DNA of 61,346 bases from Prasinococcaceae sp. CCMP 1430 (taxonomy: Eukaryota > Prasinodermophyta > Palmophyllophyceae > Prasinococcales > Prasinococcaceae): the NCBI GenBank assembly GCA_013416795.1, contig RQSC01001094.1, positions 1,912-63,257 on the forward strand, given 5' to 3'. This document shows, one piece after another, positions 10,269-18,756 of the stretch; the first letter of the stretch is position 1, and each line of letters starts with the position of its first letter. Position numbers and translations under genes: made by a program. The notes under the pieces are model-generated. The model ran no database searches and was not told the DNA's origin. It saw nothing but the letters and a program-made list of their open reading frames with translations.

Positions 10269-11663
10269 ATGTGCGTGGTGGGCGGTGCGCTTCGGCGCCC
10301 GCCCGCGCCCTCCTTCGGTGACGCCGCAGAGGACGACGCCCTCACCGTAAGCTGCGAATGGGAGTCGCGGCCCATAGGGCTGTCGCCCAAGGGGCGGTCG
10401 TCCAGAAGGCTGTCGCCCATAGGGCTGTCGCCCCAGTCGTCGCTCGAGTGGCCGCGCTCGCCTGTCGACAGCGCCGCTGCCGACTCGGCGTCGTCAGAAG
10501 AGGGCGAGCAGCAGCATGAGCAGCCGCAGCAGCACGAGCAAGAGGACCAGGGGCAAGGGGAGGCGCACCGTCCGCAGCAGGAGCAGCGACCGAGCGGGTC
10601 GATGGCAGACGCACGCGGGCGGCGAGGGGCGAGGGGCGCCGACGACGGGGGAGGCGGAGGGGGCAGCGATGAGGAGGGCCGTAAGCGCCGGCGGCTGCCT
10701 CGCGGCGGCTGCGCCGCTGAGGGTGCGGACGAACCCGGCGACGATGCGGCCGCGCTGGCACAATTGGGAGGGCCTGATGTGAGTGCTGGCGGCGGCGAGA
10801 CCAGCAACACCGACGACAGCGCCGCCATGCAAGAGCGCCTTTCACTAGTGCACCGCATGGACGCATCCATCGCTGCGCGCATGCTTGCTTCGGGGGATCT
10901 CGCAGGGAAGGTCAACAGCGGATCGCAGACCACCCCTGCCAATGGCACTACCACTACCAGCGGCTGCGGTGGTGATCTCCGCGGCGGCACTGTCGGGCGT
11001 GGGGCGAGCAGCAGTAGCGACGACGGTGCGGGACGCAGCGGCGCGCGGCACAGGCGCGGAGGGGGGGGTGCAAGAGGAGGGAAAGCCAACGATGCCCCTG
11101 ATCGTTCGACAGGAAACGACTCTGCGCGAGCGGGCTCCAACGGCAGTGGTGGCGCGACGAAGCGCCAGCGCTGCCTCCAAGACCCGAGCGACGCCATAGC
11201 AGTCCCTACACCGCCGGCACACACGTGCTCGCCCTATGTGCACTACTCGGGCGCGTCGCTTGCTCGCACCCCCGCGACTACCGCCATCATCGCCGGCAGC
11301 GGCTACGACGCGTACGGAATGCCTCCGTCTTCGTCGACCACCAACTCGCAAGCGTTGCTGTCGTTGCTCGGTACAGATCCATTGCCCATCAACGCGCCCG
11401 CGGCTGAGATTGCGCCAGCATCGCTGGCTGTGCTCGCGCCGTTTACGCAGGCAATGCGGAAGTTGCCGCTCAGAGACCGACTCTCGACTACTCTCCAGCA
11501 CGTTTTGCCTGCTTCTCTTCCGGCGTCTGCGCCGCCGCTGTCCGTGCTCGCACAGTGGGACGCGCCCGTTCACGCGCTCAACCAAAGTACTGCGGCAGCT
11601 GCAGCTGCGCAGTCGCTCATCGCTGGCATGTTGGTCGAGAATGCCTCCGACTCTCCCGAGTGA
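10269..11663 (+). CDS. Low-complexity, probably nuclear hypothetical protein
   Basis: 464 residues from the ATG at 10269, one exon. Near the N-terminus are short repeated PIGLSP units. Then come an acidic and Gln/His-rich stretch (about residues 75-110), a Gly/Asp-rich segment and a basic cluster EEGRKRRRLPRGG that looks like a nuclear localisation signal. A moderately ordered part lies near MQERLSLVHRMDASIAARML. The C-terminal 100 residues are Ser/Thr/Ala/Pro rich and end in a possible helical segment (FTQAMRKLPLRDRLSTTLQ). No known domain is recognised. The composition resembles transcriptional regulators or co-activators of algae, but that is inference only. Confidence 0.5.
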   Translation: MCVVGGALRRPPAPSFGDAAEDDALTVSCEWESRPIGLSPKGRSSRRLSPIGLSPQSSLEWPRSPVDSAAADSASSEEGEQQHEQPQQHEQEDQGQGEAHRPQQEQRPSGSMADARGRRGARGADDGGGGGGSDEEGRKRRRLPRGGCAAEGADEPGDDAAALAQLGGPDVSAGGGETSNTDDSAAMQERLSLVHRMDASIAARMLASGDLAGKVNSGSQTTPANGTTTTSGCGGDLRGGTVGRGASSSSDDGAGRSGARHRRGGGGARGGKANDAPDRSTGNDSARAGSNGSGGATKRQRCLQDPSDAIAVPTPPAHTCSPYVHYSGASLARTPATTAIIAGSGYDAYGMPPSSSTTNSQALLSLLGTDPLPINAPAAEIAPASLAVLAPFTQAMRKLPLRDRLSTTLQHVLPASLPASAPPLSVLAQWDAPVHALNQSTAAAAAAQSLIAGMLVENASDSPE

Positions 11664-11681
11664 GGTCGGACCGAGCGAACA

Positions 11682-11703
11682 GACACACACACACACACAC
11701 ACA
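11682..11703. repeat. (CA)n microsatellite
   Basis: About eleven CA dinucleotides starting 19 nt after the stop codon of the preceding gene, in its 3' UTR. Confidence 0.9.
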
Positions 11704-12057
11704 TCAAATAGGTCTACACTCATATACTTCGAAGTATACGCTACACATACTCCAACCCTGCTATATATATGCAACAAGCAGCGCCCAACCACCGTCCAGG
11801 GCACGCCACCACCGATCACGCACCATCGATGTTTCCACCCGTTCTTACCACCGAAGACTACTTGGCAACCACATGTGCCACTTCCCATGCTTCAGTACCA
11901 CCTCGACCGTGCACATTTTCTCGCGCTTCAGAAGGCAGCAGCTTTGTACAAAAACTCACGAATTACAAACAGGCGACGGTGTCGCGCGCAGGACGGGGGC
12001 GGTAGATGAATCGCCGGGGTTGCGCCTGCGAGCCCACAGTGGGTGGCGACGGGCGCA
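11704..12057. other. Convergent 3' intergenic region
   Basis: AT-richer than the surroundings, with CTATATATATGC near 11761. It lies between the 3' ends of two convergent genes. No coding signal recognised. Confidence 0.5.
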
Positions 12058-14490
12058 CTACCCGCCGAAACAACCGCACATAGGCTGCTTCTTCGGTGTA
12101 GGTGCCGGCGCGGGTTCCAATGGTTTCGGCGGCGGGGGCGGAGGCGGCGCGATCGCGGCCTCGTACGTCTCCCACAGCCCCACCTGCGCCCACGGCCCGC
12201 CGAAAGCCGTCATAGCAGCCTGCGACGAGACCCGTCCTGCGAATTGCGCCTTCGAGACCACGCCCGATGTATAGAGAGCCTTCATGGCCGCGCGGTCGCT
12301 GGGCAGCCCACACTTGTCCAGGAATTTGGCGAGCGCGCGCAGCTTGAGCATCTCAGACGCGCTAGGCGACCGACCTGCGTTCGGCGCCCTCTCCGCAGTC
12401 GCCTTGGGCGCCGTGCCTGCGCCGCCATCGGGGCGAACGTCAGCAGCAACGCGGCCGACGTCGGCCCCATCCAATCGCACGGCCTCCTCGGAGGCCCCCT
12501 CCTCCTCCTTCCCTGCCTCTTCCTCCGCCTCGACAACGGCCTCGGCAGCGTCGAGCGCCTTGCGCGCGTAGGGCCGCCAGAGCTCGCACGCCGATACGTC
12601 CATGCCGAACGAGTGCAGCACGCCGCGCAGCAGCAGCACGAAACGCATGACCATCCACATCTGGCTGTCGAAGCCGATCTCCACGCTCTGGCCCAGCCCG
12701 CCCTGCGCGAAGGGCGAGGCGAGCGCGTCGTCCACCGCGCGCGTGTCGAACAGGATGTACGCCACGGTCACCGCCTTGTCCATGCCACCCGCGTCGCCGC
12801 CCATGCGCTGCTCCGCACCCTCCTTGAGGGTCACGTCCAGGCCCGCCGAAGCCATCGCATCCCGAATGGTAGCCTCGTCCCCTTCAGCGAGCATCTCAAC
12901 CATGTTCGCGAACACTACGCGAATCTCGGGCGTGAGCACCTTGGTCTGACCGAAGTCTAGCAGCGCGAGCCGGCCGTCGCGCATCATCATGAGATTGCCG
13001 GGGTGCGGATCAGCGTGGAAGACGCCGTCGACGAACATCGCATGGCCGTACGAGCGCAGCAGCTCGATGAGCGCCTCGGGCACCGCCTCGATCATGGCGC
13101 GCTCCTTGTCGCCGAGCGGCTCGCCGCCCGGCGCACTTTCGGCCTCCTTCGCGCGCAGCAGCGCTGAAAGGGGCTCGCCGTACACGCGCTCCATCACGAG
13201 GAGGCGCTCCGACGACACCGCATCCACGCACGCAGGCACGTAGATGGTCTTGTCGAAGCCCGCCGCGGACAGCGTGGCTTTGACGTGCTTCTGCATCTCG
13301 CGCTCGCGGTCGAAGTCGAACTCCAGCGGAATCTGCTTGAGGCTCTCTTCGGCGATGGGCATGATGTCCAGAGGCAGGTAGGGGCTAATGAAACGCGCGA
13401 CGCGCCGCAAGTTGAGCAAGTCTGCGCCGATGAGCGCCTCGAGTCCGCGGTGCTGCACCTTGATTACCACGTCCGTCGTAGGCGCGCCGGCGGCCTCGGC
13501 CACATCGGCGCGCAGCGTGGCGGCATGCACCTGCCCGATGGAGGCCGCCGCCAACGCCTCCTCGTCCACGCTCTCAAACACGTCGGCAGGCCCGACGGAC
13601 TCCGCGCCGTCGCGGCCAAGCGGTGACATGAGCAGCTGCTCAGCGATCGAGAGCTCGACGTCGGTCCACGGGCGCGGCGGGTGCATGTCAAAGAGCACGT
13701 TGAGGCGCTCAATCCACTGCCGCGGCATGAATTCCCCCTTGGAAGCCATCACCTGCGCGGACTTCACATAGAAGCCACTCATCGCGAGGACGAGCTCATA
13801 CACCTTCTCGCCGCCCCACTCGTGCGTCTGGTCCCAGCGCGCGTGCCTCTTTTCTGCGGGCAGGCCACGCACCGCGCGTTGCACGCGGATGTATCGCAGG
13901 AAGATGGGCATCATGCGCCGCCAGAACCCCAGCGCGCGGCGGTCGCCTGGCGAGAAGTGCGCGAGCATCCCCTCGAGCGCGAAGACGGCCGCCGCAGGCA
14001 CGCTCAGCCACTTCATGCGCGCGTCTACCTCGGCGAGCGCGCGCTCGATGGGTGGCCCCGCGCCGCCGTCGTTGTATCCGGGCGTCCCGCCGCCGCCGCC
14101 GCCTCCGAGCATCTCGCAGATGCTCTTGCGGCAGGGCGGTGACGCCGCCATCGCCAGGATTGCCACCCCGCGCCACACGCGCGCAGGCAGCAGCGCCGAC
14201 GCGCCAAAAAGCGCGCCCGAGCGCGCCGCGACGGATGCGCCGCGTCGCGCGAGCCGCGCGCCGAGCCGCATCGCGCCAGCAGCGGCGCTCGCGCGCCCGC
14301 GCGCCCCCGTGCCCCCCGCATCAGCAGCCTCGGCCGCATCCATGCCCTCCACCGCCGCCGCAGCTGCTACCTTCGCCAACCCCTCCATTGCGCACCCCAC
14401 CGCTGCTGGGCGGCGGCAGAGTGGCATCCGTTCGCAGCGCTTCGGCCTGCCGCGCTGTCCTGCTGCTGCGGCTCGCGCGGCGGCGCCCAT
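12058..14490 (-). CDS. ABC1/UbiB atypical protein kinase-like protein
   Basis: Single exon, 810 residues from the ATG at 14490; ATGs at 14427 and 14388 are alternatives. The first 50 residues are Ala/Arg-rich and could be an organellar targeting peptide. The family hallmarks appear in order: the N-terminal KxGQ-region helix, here FYVKSAQVMASKGEFMP (KSAQ instead of KxGQ); the Ala-rich loop AAASIGQVHAA; the catalytic lysine in VVIKVQHRGL; PLEFDFDRER; HADPHPGNLMMM; and the metal-binding LLDFGQTK. ABC1 kinases act in quinone and isoprenoid-lipid homeostasis in mitochondria and plastids. The long C-terminal extension is Ala/Glu-rich and ends in a Pro run and CGCFGG. The start region touches the truncated sulfotransferase repeat that begins at about 14527 on the other strand. 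Confidence 0.85.
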   Translation of the reverse strand: MGAAARAAAAGQRGRPKRCERMPLCRRPAAVGCAMEGLAKVAAAAAVEGMDAAEAADAGGTGARGRASAAAGAMRLGARLARRGASVAARSGALFGASALLPARVWRGVAILAMAASPPCRKSICEMLGGGGGGGTPGYNDGGAGPPIERALAEVDARMKWLSVPAAAVFALEGMLAHFSPGDRRALGFWRRMMPIFLRYIRVQRAVRGLPAEKRHARWDQTHEWGGEKVYELVLAMSGFYVKSAQVMASKGEFMPRQWIERLNVLFDMHPPRPWTDVELSIAEQLLMSPLGRDGAESVGPADVFESVDEEALAAASIGQVHAATLRADVAEAAGAPTTDVVIKVQHRGLEALIGADLLNLRRVARFISPYLPLDIMPIAEESLKQIPLEFDFDREREMQKHVKATLSAAGFDKTIYVPACVDAVSSERLLVMERVYGEPLSALLRAKEAESAPGGEPLGDKERAMIEAVPEALIELLRSYGHAMFVDGVFHADPHPGNLMMMRDGRLALLDFGQTKVLTPEIRVVFANMVEMLAEGDEATIRDAMASAGLDVTLKEGAEQRMGGDAGGMDKAVTVAYILFDTRAVDDALASPFAQGGLGQSVEIGFDSQMWMVMRFVLLLRGVLHSFGMDVSACELWRPYARKALDAAEAVVEAEEEAGKEEEGASEEAVRLDGADVGRVAADVRPDGGAGTAPKATAERAPNAGRSPSASEMLKLRALAKFLDKCGLPSDRAAMKALYTSGVVSKAQFAGRVSSQAAMTAFGGPWAQVGLWETYEAAIAPPPPPPPKPLEPAPAPTPKKQPMCGCFGG

Positions 14491-14526
14491 CCGCAGGCGC
14501 GGCTGCGCGGCAGTCGCGGCGGCGGC

Positions 14527-15267
14527 GAGCAACTACCAGCTCGACTTCGGTGGAGGAGTCGATGGTGGCGGTGGGCGCATCGTGTTTGTCGCAAGCGCAC
14601 AAGCCAAGCACGACCTGGCGCCCTTGAAAGACCATTTCAACGACACAAACACACCATCCATCAGGGACATGCTTCAGGGATGGCATTCCGGGCATCGCGG
14701 GTCGCCTCATGCGTCGAAGAAACAGATCAAAAAATGCCGCAAAGCCGGCTTGCGAGCATGGTCGCGGGAGTGCATTGCACTCACCGGCGTGGACGACGCG
14801 CTCGCCGCCGCCGTCGCCGCCGGTGGTCTCTCGGGCATCACCACCGCCTCGCCTGGGTCTTTGCAGCCGGCAGAGCCTGCGGAGAAGGTCGTCCTGGTGC
14901 ATACGCAGCGCGATCCGATAGCGACGGCCGTGTCAGGCATGATGTACTTCAACAAGAAACTTGCCCTGAATGCTGACGGGAAGATCGTGCGGTCTGACAC
15001 CAACGAGCCACCCGATGCCGACGATGTGGTTGAGGCTTGCACGGAGAGCGCAGTACACATGGTGCTCTTCCATTGGGTCGCCACGCAAGCCCTGCCATCG
15101 CTGGGCTATGATGTGCGAACGTTCGAGTACGCCGACGAGCGCGGCACAACACGCGCATGGCTACGACAGCTTAGCGACGCGCTGGGACTGACCAGTATGC
15201 CCGAGTCAGCCATCGAGAGGGTCTGCGAGGAGATCGATCCAGACCGCATGCGCGCCTTGCAGAACGA
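14527..15267 (+). pseudogene. Sulfotransferase family B, copy 1 (5'-truncated, runs into assembly gap)
   Basis: The frame reads from NYQLDFGGG at about 14530 to DPDRMRALQN at the gap. It holds the second half of the PAPS-binding fold: VLVHTQRDPIATAVSGMMYF (the 3'-phosphate-binding R-D-P...A-x-S pattern) and the conserved SLGYDVRTFEYADERG region. The 5' exon with the PKTGTT loop, present in copy 2, is absent: similarity starts abruptly at about 14527, next to the ABC1 gene start. The 191-N gap removes the 3' end. Blocks 14611-14665 and 14912-14966 are the apparently native versions of two blocks that appear complemented in copy 2. Whether a complete gene existed here cannot be decided. Confidence 0.75.
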
Positions 15268-15458
15268 NNNNNNNNNNNNNNNNNNNNNNNNNNNNNNNNN
15301 NNNNNNNNNNNNNNNNNNNNNNNNNNNNNNNNNNNNNNNNNNNNNNNNNNNNNNNNNNNNNNNNNNNNNNNNNNNNNNNNNNNNNNNNNNNNNNNNNNNN
15401 NNNNNNNNNNNNNNNNNNNNNNNNNNNNNNNNNNNNNNNNNNNNNNNNNNNNNNNNNN
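15268..15458. other. Assembly gap (191 N)
   Basis: A run of N interrupting sulfotransferase copy 1. The true length and content are unknown; the flanking repeat structure suggests collapsed or unresolved tandem repeats. Confidence 0.98.
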
Positions 15459-15914
15459 CCCCCACCGCCGGCGGCAGGAGGGGCCGAAGCCGCAGCGGGC
15501 GGCCGATCGGCGGCCGCCGCTGCGGGCCCTAGAGCGAGCGAGGCGTCCCGCCCGGTGCGCTCGCTCGCTCTCGCGCGCGCCCGCGCATATCCGCTCGCCG
15601 CGGATTCGGGGAACGGCGAACACTCGACGCTTCGCATCGCATTTCGGACGCGGCTTCCGCGCGTCGCGACGGGCCGACGCACATGTCCCGCCATCCGTCC
15701 CGAAAACGCGCGGCGACGCGTTCGCGCGCGCGAACCCCACGTTGCGCGCGAAACCCAATCCATATTTAAGGTATTTGATTTGGCACAACGCCGTCGTGAT
15801 GGTAAAAGAGCGTCTGCTGAGATTCCGCTCTCGAGAGATTGGATGCATAATAGGGTTCAAATTTTGGGACGCGCGAGCGAAGTTCGCGACGATCCCGATG
15901 CCCCGCTCGCGCCG
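15459..15914. other. Upstream region of sulfotransferase copy 2
   Basis: GC-rich right after the gap, then markedly AT-richer from about 15760 to 15960, with CATATTTAAGG near 15762 as a possible TATA-like element. No gene recognised. Confidence 0.5.
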
Positions 15915-16135
15915 CGCGGTGCGGCTGTTGGAGATTTGAATTTTCGATTTTGGATCGTTGAAGGCGGTGCTTGTAAACCGACCGTCCAAACGCGTACCGT
16001 ACGACGCCCCCCACCCCGAGCTGCTGGGGAAGGGGGGGGGCACTGCGGGCGCCAGCGGGCGGGGCGCGGGGCGTGGAGGTGCCACTGCGCGCGTGGGGCC
16101 GTGGGTAGCGCCCCTCCTCATTCGGTCTGGGCGCG
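15915..16135 (+). repeat. Promoter/5' leader repeat of family B sulfotransferase (unit 1)
   Basis: The stretch GCGGCTGTTGGAGATTTGAA (15921-15940) and the following G-rich leader (about 16024-16135) are repeated almost exactly at about 18011-18200. The middle part, 15961-16020, has its counterpart at 18033-18092 as an unreversed complement. The unit ends at the ATG at 16136. Confidence 0.85.
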
Positions 16136-16836
16136 ATGGCGGCCGGCCGCGGCCGAGCGACGCGGACGGGTGGGCCCGCTGCGGGGCTGATAGCGCTGCT
16201 CGCGCTGCTCACAGCGACGAAAGCCGCGGGGCGTGCGTCGGCGACTTTGGAGGGACGCACGGCGGCTGCTGTGGTTGATGGCGACATGCCCCCGCTGCGG
16301 CTCGCTCCGGAGCTCGCCCGTGCGCTCGCACAACCTGAGGGAGGTCAAGGTGAGACAGGAAGGACGCACTCGTGCGCGCCGCGTGCGCGTCTGGGCGTTA
16401 GCGCGCGTGGGGCGTTCACTGCGCCCCACGTCCGTGCGCGCGCGCACGCCACGGTGCCTTCGTGTTCTGAGTTGGACGGGCGAGTTCACCAGTCAGCTTG
16501 CTCTAGCTCTGACTCGCTCCGTCGCCCGCACTGTGACTGCACGCGCGCAAATCCGTTTACCGCTGCACCTGCACCCATGCCTCGCCACAACGCACACGCA
16601 TGCGCAGGCGGGCGCAGAGATCGCGCCGTGCGCACGGTGATTCTGACGGACAGTAAGCCCAAGACCGGCACGACTGTTTTGGAATGGGCCGCCGCCGCGC
16701 TCTTGCGAGAGGCTGCCAAAATCCTGGAGAATGCAACCTTCAGCGATGAGTCCCGCAACTACCAGCTCGACTTCGGTGGAGGAGTCGATGGTGGCGGTGG
16801 GCGCATCGTGTTTGTCGCAAGCGCACAAGCCAAGCA

Positions 16837-16891
16837 GCTGGACCGCGGGAACTTTCTGGTAAAGTTGCTGTGTTTGTGTGGTAGGTAGTCC
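16837..16891 (+). other. Block A: unreversed complement of 14611-14665
   Basis: Each of the 55 bases is the Watson-Crick complement of the base at the same offset in 14611-14665, read in the same 5'-3' direction. The flanks on both sides are ordinary direct-repeat sequence (AAGCCAAGCA before it). It introduces the in-frame TAG at 16886-16888. Confidence 0.95.
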
Positions 16892-17125
16892 AAAATGCTT
16901 ACGGGGCATCATTCGTCGCGTCATTCGTCGAAGAACAATATCAATAAGTGCCCCAAAGCCGGCTTGCGAGCATGGTCGCCGGAGTGCATTGCACTCACCG
17001 GCGTAGACGACGCGCTCGCCGCCGCCGACGCCGCCGGTGGTCTCCGGGGCATCACCACCGCCTCGCCTGGGTCTTTGCAGCCGGCAGAGTCTGCGGAGAA
17101 GGTCGTCCTGGTGCATACGCAGCGT

Positions 17126-17180
17126 CTAGGCTATCGCTGCCGGCACAGTCCGTACTACATGAAGTTGTTCTTTGAACGGG
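17126..17180 (+). other. Block B: unreversed complement of 14912-14966
   Basis: 55 of 55 bases complement the aligned copy-1 positions without reversal. The flanks (GCATACGCAGCG before, TGAATGCTGACGGG after) match directly. It deletes the R-D-P sulfotransferase motif from the protein while keeping the frame open. Confidence 0.95.
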
Positions 17181-17860
17181 TGAATGCTGACGGGAAGATC
17201 GTGCGGTCTGACACCAACGAGCCACCCGATGCCGACGATGTGGTTGAGGCTTGCACGGAGAGCGCAGTACACATGGTGCTCTTCCATTGGGTCGCCACGC
17301 AAGCCCTGCCATCGCTGGGCTATGATGTGCGAACGTTCGAGTACGCCGACGAGCGCGGCACAACACGCGCATGGCTACGACAGCTTAGCGACGCGCTGGG
17401 ACTGACCAGTATGCCCGAGTCAGCCATCGAGAGGGTCTGCGAGGAGATCGATCCAGACCGCATGCGCGCCTTGCAGAACGAGATCAACTCAGGCCACAAG
17501 CGTTCGGGCGGTCAGCACTACGCCGGCTTGGGCGGGAGCGGAGGGTCGGCCAACAAGCGCAAGGTTGCCACGGCGAGCGCGCGCGCCTACGAGACGCAAC
17601 TCTCGCCCGACGTGGTCGCACGCTGCAAGGCCGCGGCGGCATTCCACCTGCCGCGTGACCTCGCCGAGTTGTACTACGGGGAGGAGGACGAAGAAGCGCC
17701 GCTGCCTCGAGCGACTACCTCGGGCTCTACTTTCTTATCGACCCTCGGTCGGAGTCAACAATGCGCTAGGTTCGGCCTAGGATATATCCGTTAGACTATA
17801 TACAGTACAGTACGTTTTTCCGTTCCAGAATGATCATTTGTTTGTACGAAAGAACTGCTC

Positions 17861-17874
17861 TTTTTGGCGCCAAA
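17861..17874. promoter_or_regulatory. Palindromic E2F-type site
   Basis: TTTTTGGCGCCAAA contains the perfect palindrome TTTGGCGCCAAA, the classical E2F/DP consensus. It lies downstream of copy 2 and upstream of copy 3, and is followed by a TATCAGTCTATGGTT element that recurs near the next gene's start. Function is inferred from consensus only. Confidence 0.55.
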
Positions 17875-18010
17875 TTGTATCAGTCTATGGTTACCGTTTC
17901 CGTTTCTAAGGATGACCGTCCGGGGATTTCGGGCCAAAAAGGATGACCTTCCTGGGAAAATCGCGTGTGAGTCCTCAACGTCGATAAAGATGCTCCATTG
18001 TCGCGGTCGT

Positions 18011-18200
18011 GCGGCTGTTGGAGATTTGAATTTTCCGCCACGAACATTTGGCTGGCAGGTTTGCGCATGGCATGCTGCGGGGGGTGGGGCTCGCGCTGGG
18101 GAAGGGGGGGGGCACTGCGGGCGCCAGCGGGCGGGGCGCGGGGCGTGGAGGTGCCACTGCGCGCGTGGGGCCGTGGGTAGCGCCCCTCCTCATTCGGTCC
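18011..18200 (+). repeat. Promoter/5' leader repeat of family B sulfotransferase (unit 2)
   Basis: Matches 15921-16135: GCGGCTGTTGGAGATTTGAA at 18011-18030 and the G-rich leader at about 18096-18200. About 18 nt is missing relative to unit 1, and the internal block 18033-18092 is an unreversed complement of 15961-16020. It is joined by a single N directly to internal coding sequence of copy 3, skipping the ATG exon. Confidence 0.85.
18033..18092 (+). other. Block C: unreversed complement of 15961-16020
   Basis: 60 of 60 bases are complementary at the same offset and in the same direction as 15961-16020; a 61st base also fits. It lies in the non-coding leader, so the native version cannot be decided from reading frame. 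Confidence 0.95.
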
Positions 18201-18201
18201 N
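18201..18201. other. Single N joining promoter repeat to internal coding sequence
   Basis: Left of it is the leader repeat that should precede an ATG; right of it is sequence corresponding to about 17203 of copy 2. About 1 kb of expected gene is missing, so the N marks a false or collapsed join. Confidence 0.9.
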
Positions 18202-18727
18202 CGTGCGGTCTGACACCAACGAGCCACCCGATGCCGACGATGTGGTTGAGGCTTGCACGGAGAGCGCAGTACACATGGTGCTCTTCCATTGGGTCGCCAC
18301 GCAAGCCCTGCCATCGCTGGGCTATGATGTGCGAACGTTCGAGTACGCCGACGAGCGCGGCACAACACGCGCATGGCTACGACAGCTTAGCGACGCGCTG
18401 GGACTGACCAGTATGCCCGAGTCAGCCATCGAGAGGGTCTGCGAGGAGATCGATCCAGACCGCATGCGCGCCTTGCAGAACGATATCAACTCAGGCCACG
18501 AGAGTTCGGGCGGTCAGCACTACGCCGGCTTGGGCGGCGGACCGGGCGGAGAGTCGAACAACAACATGCGCAAGGTTGCCACGGCGAGCGCGCGCGCCTA
18601 CGAGACGCAACTCTCGCCCGACGTGGTCGCACGCTGCAAGGCCGCGGCGGCATTCCACCTGCCGCGTGACCTCGCCGAGTTGTACTACGGGGAGGAGGAG
18701 CTTCTTCGCGGCGACGGAGCTCGCTGA
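18202..18727 (+). pseudogene. Sulfotransferase family B, copy 3 (C-terminal fragment)
   Basis: Reads from VRSDTNEPPDADDVVEACTE to the stop at 18725-18727, nearly identical to copies 1 and 2 over DVRTFEYADERG and SLGYD. It has small in-frame differences in the Gly/Ser linker (GGPGGESNNN versus GGSGGSANK). The N-terminal half and both PAPS-binding loops are missing because of the join at 18201. The last part, 18700-18756, is an unreversed complement of 17689-17745 in copy 2, so the two copies end with unrelated C-termini and different stops. Confidence 0.75.
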
Positions 18728-18756
18728 TGGAGCCCGAGATGAAAGAATAGCTGGGA
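18700..18756 (+). other. Block D: unreversed complement of 17689-17745
   Basis: 57 of 57 bases complement the aligned positions of copy 2 in the same direction. It starts exactly where the shared GAGGAGGA ends. Afterwards normal, more divergent repeat similarity resumes (AATCAACA-TGCGCTAGGT). The stop codon of copy 3 lies inside the block. Confidence 0.95.

Larger units (their letters stand above)
16136..17794 (+). pseudogene. Sulfotransferase family B, copy 2 (full-length but interrupted)
   Basis: Starts at the ATG at 16136 with a hydrophobic signal-anchor-like N-terminus (GLIALLALLTATKA). Exon 1 ends at 16349 (CAAG|GTGAGA) and exon 2 starts at 16620, a 270-nt intron that keeps the frame. 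Exon 2 has the 5'-PSB loop KPKTGTTVLEWAAAALL, the sulfotransferase hallmark. A TAG at 16886-16888 then stops the frame inside block 16837-16891. The frame reopens after it and continues to 17794. A second odd block, 17126-17180, replaces the 3'-PB motif present in copy 1. Both blocks are exact unreversed complements of copy 1. Apart from these blocks the copy closely matches copies 1 and 3. Without the blocks this would be a normal secretory sulfotransferase; as written it is inactive. Confidence 0.75.

Noticed and set aside
9630..10350. Arg-rich frames between the GT14 gene and the low-complexity gene
   Set aside because: Open on both strands because of GC content; no ATG-context, homology-like motif or conserved pattern.
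16859..16884. A 26-nt intron (GTAAAG...TAG) to bypass the stop in copy 2
   Set aside because: Far shorter than any other intron in the window, it does not remove the following TAG, and it falls entirely inside a complemented block.
16837..17180. Hypervariable cassettes, gene conversion, or inversion as explanations for the divergent patches
   Set aside because: The patches are exact complements in the same direction; ordinary divergence or conversion would not give 55/55 complementarity, and inversion would give the reverse complement, which does not match.
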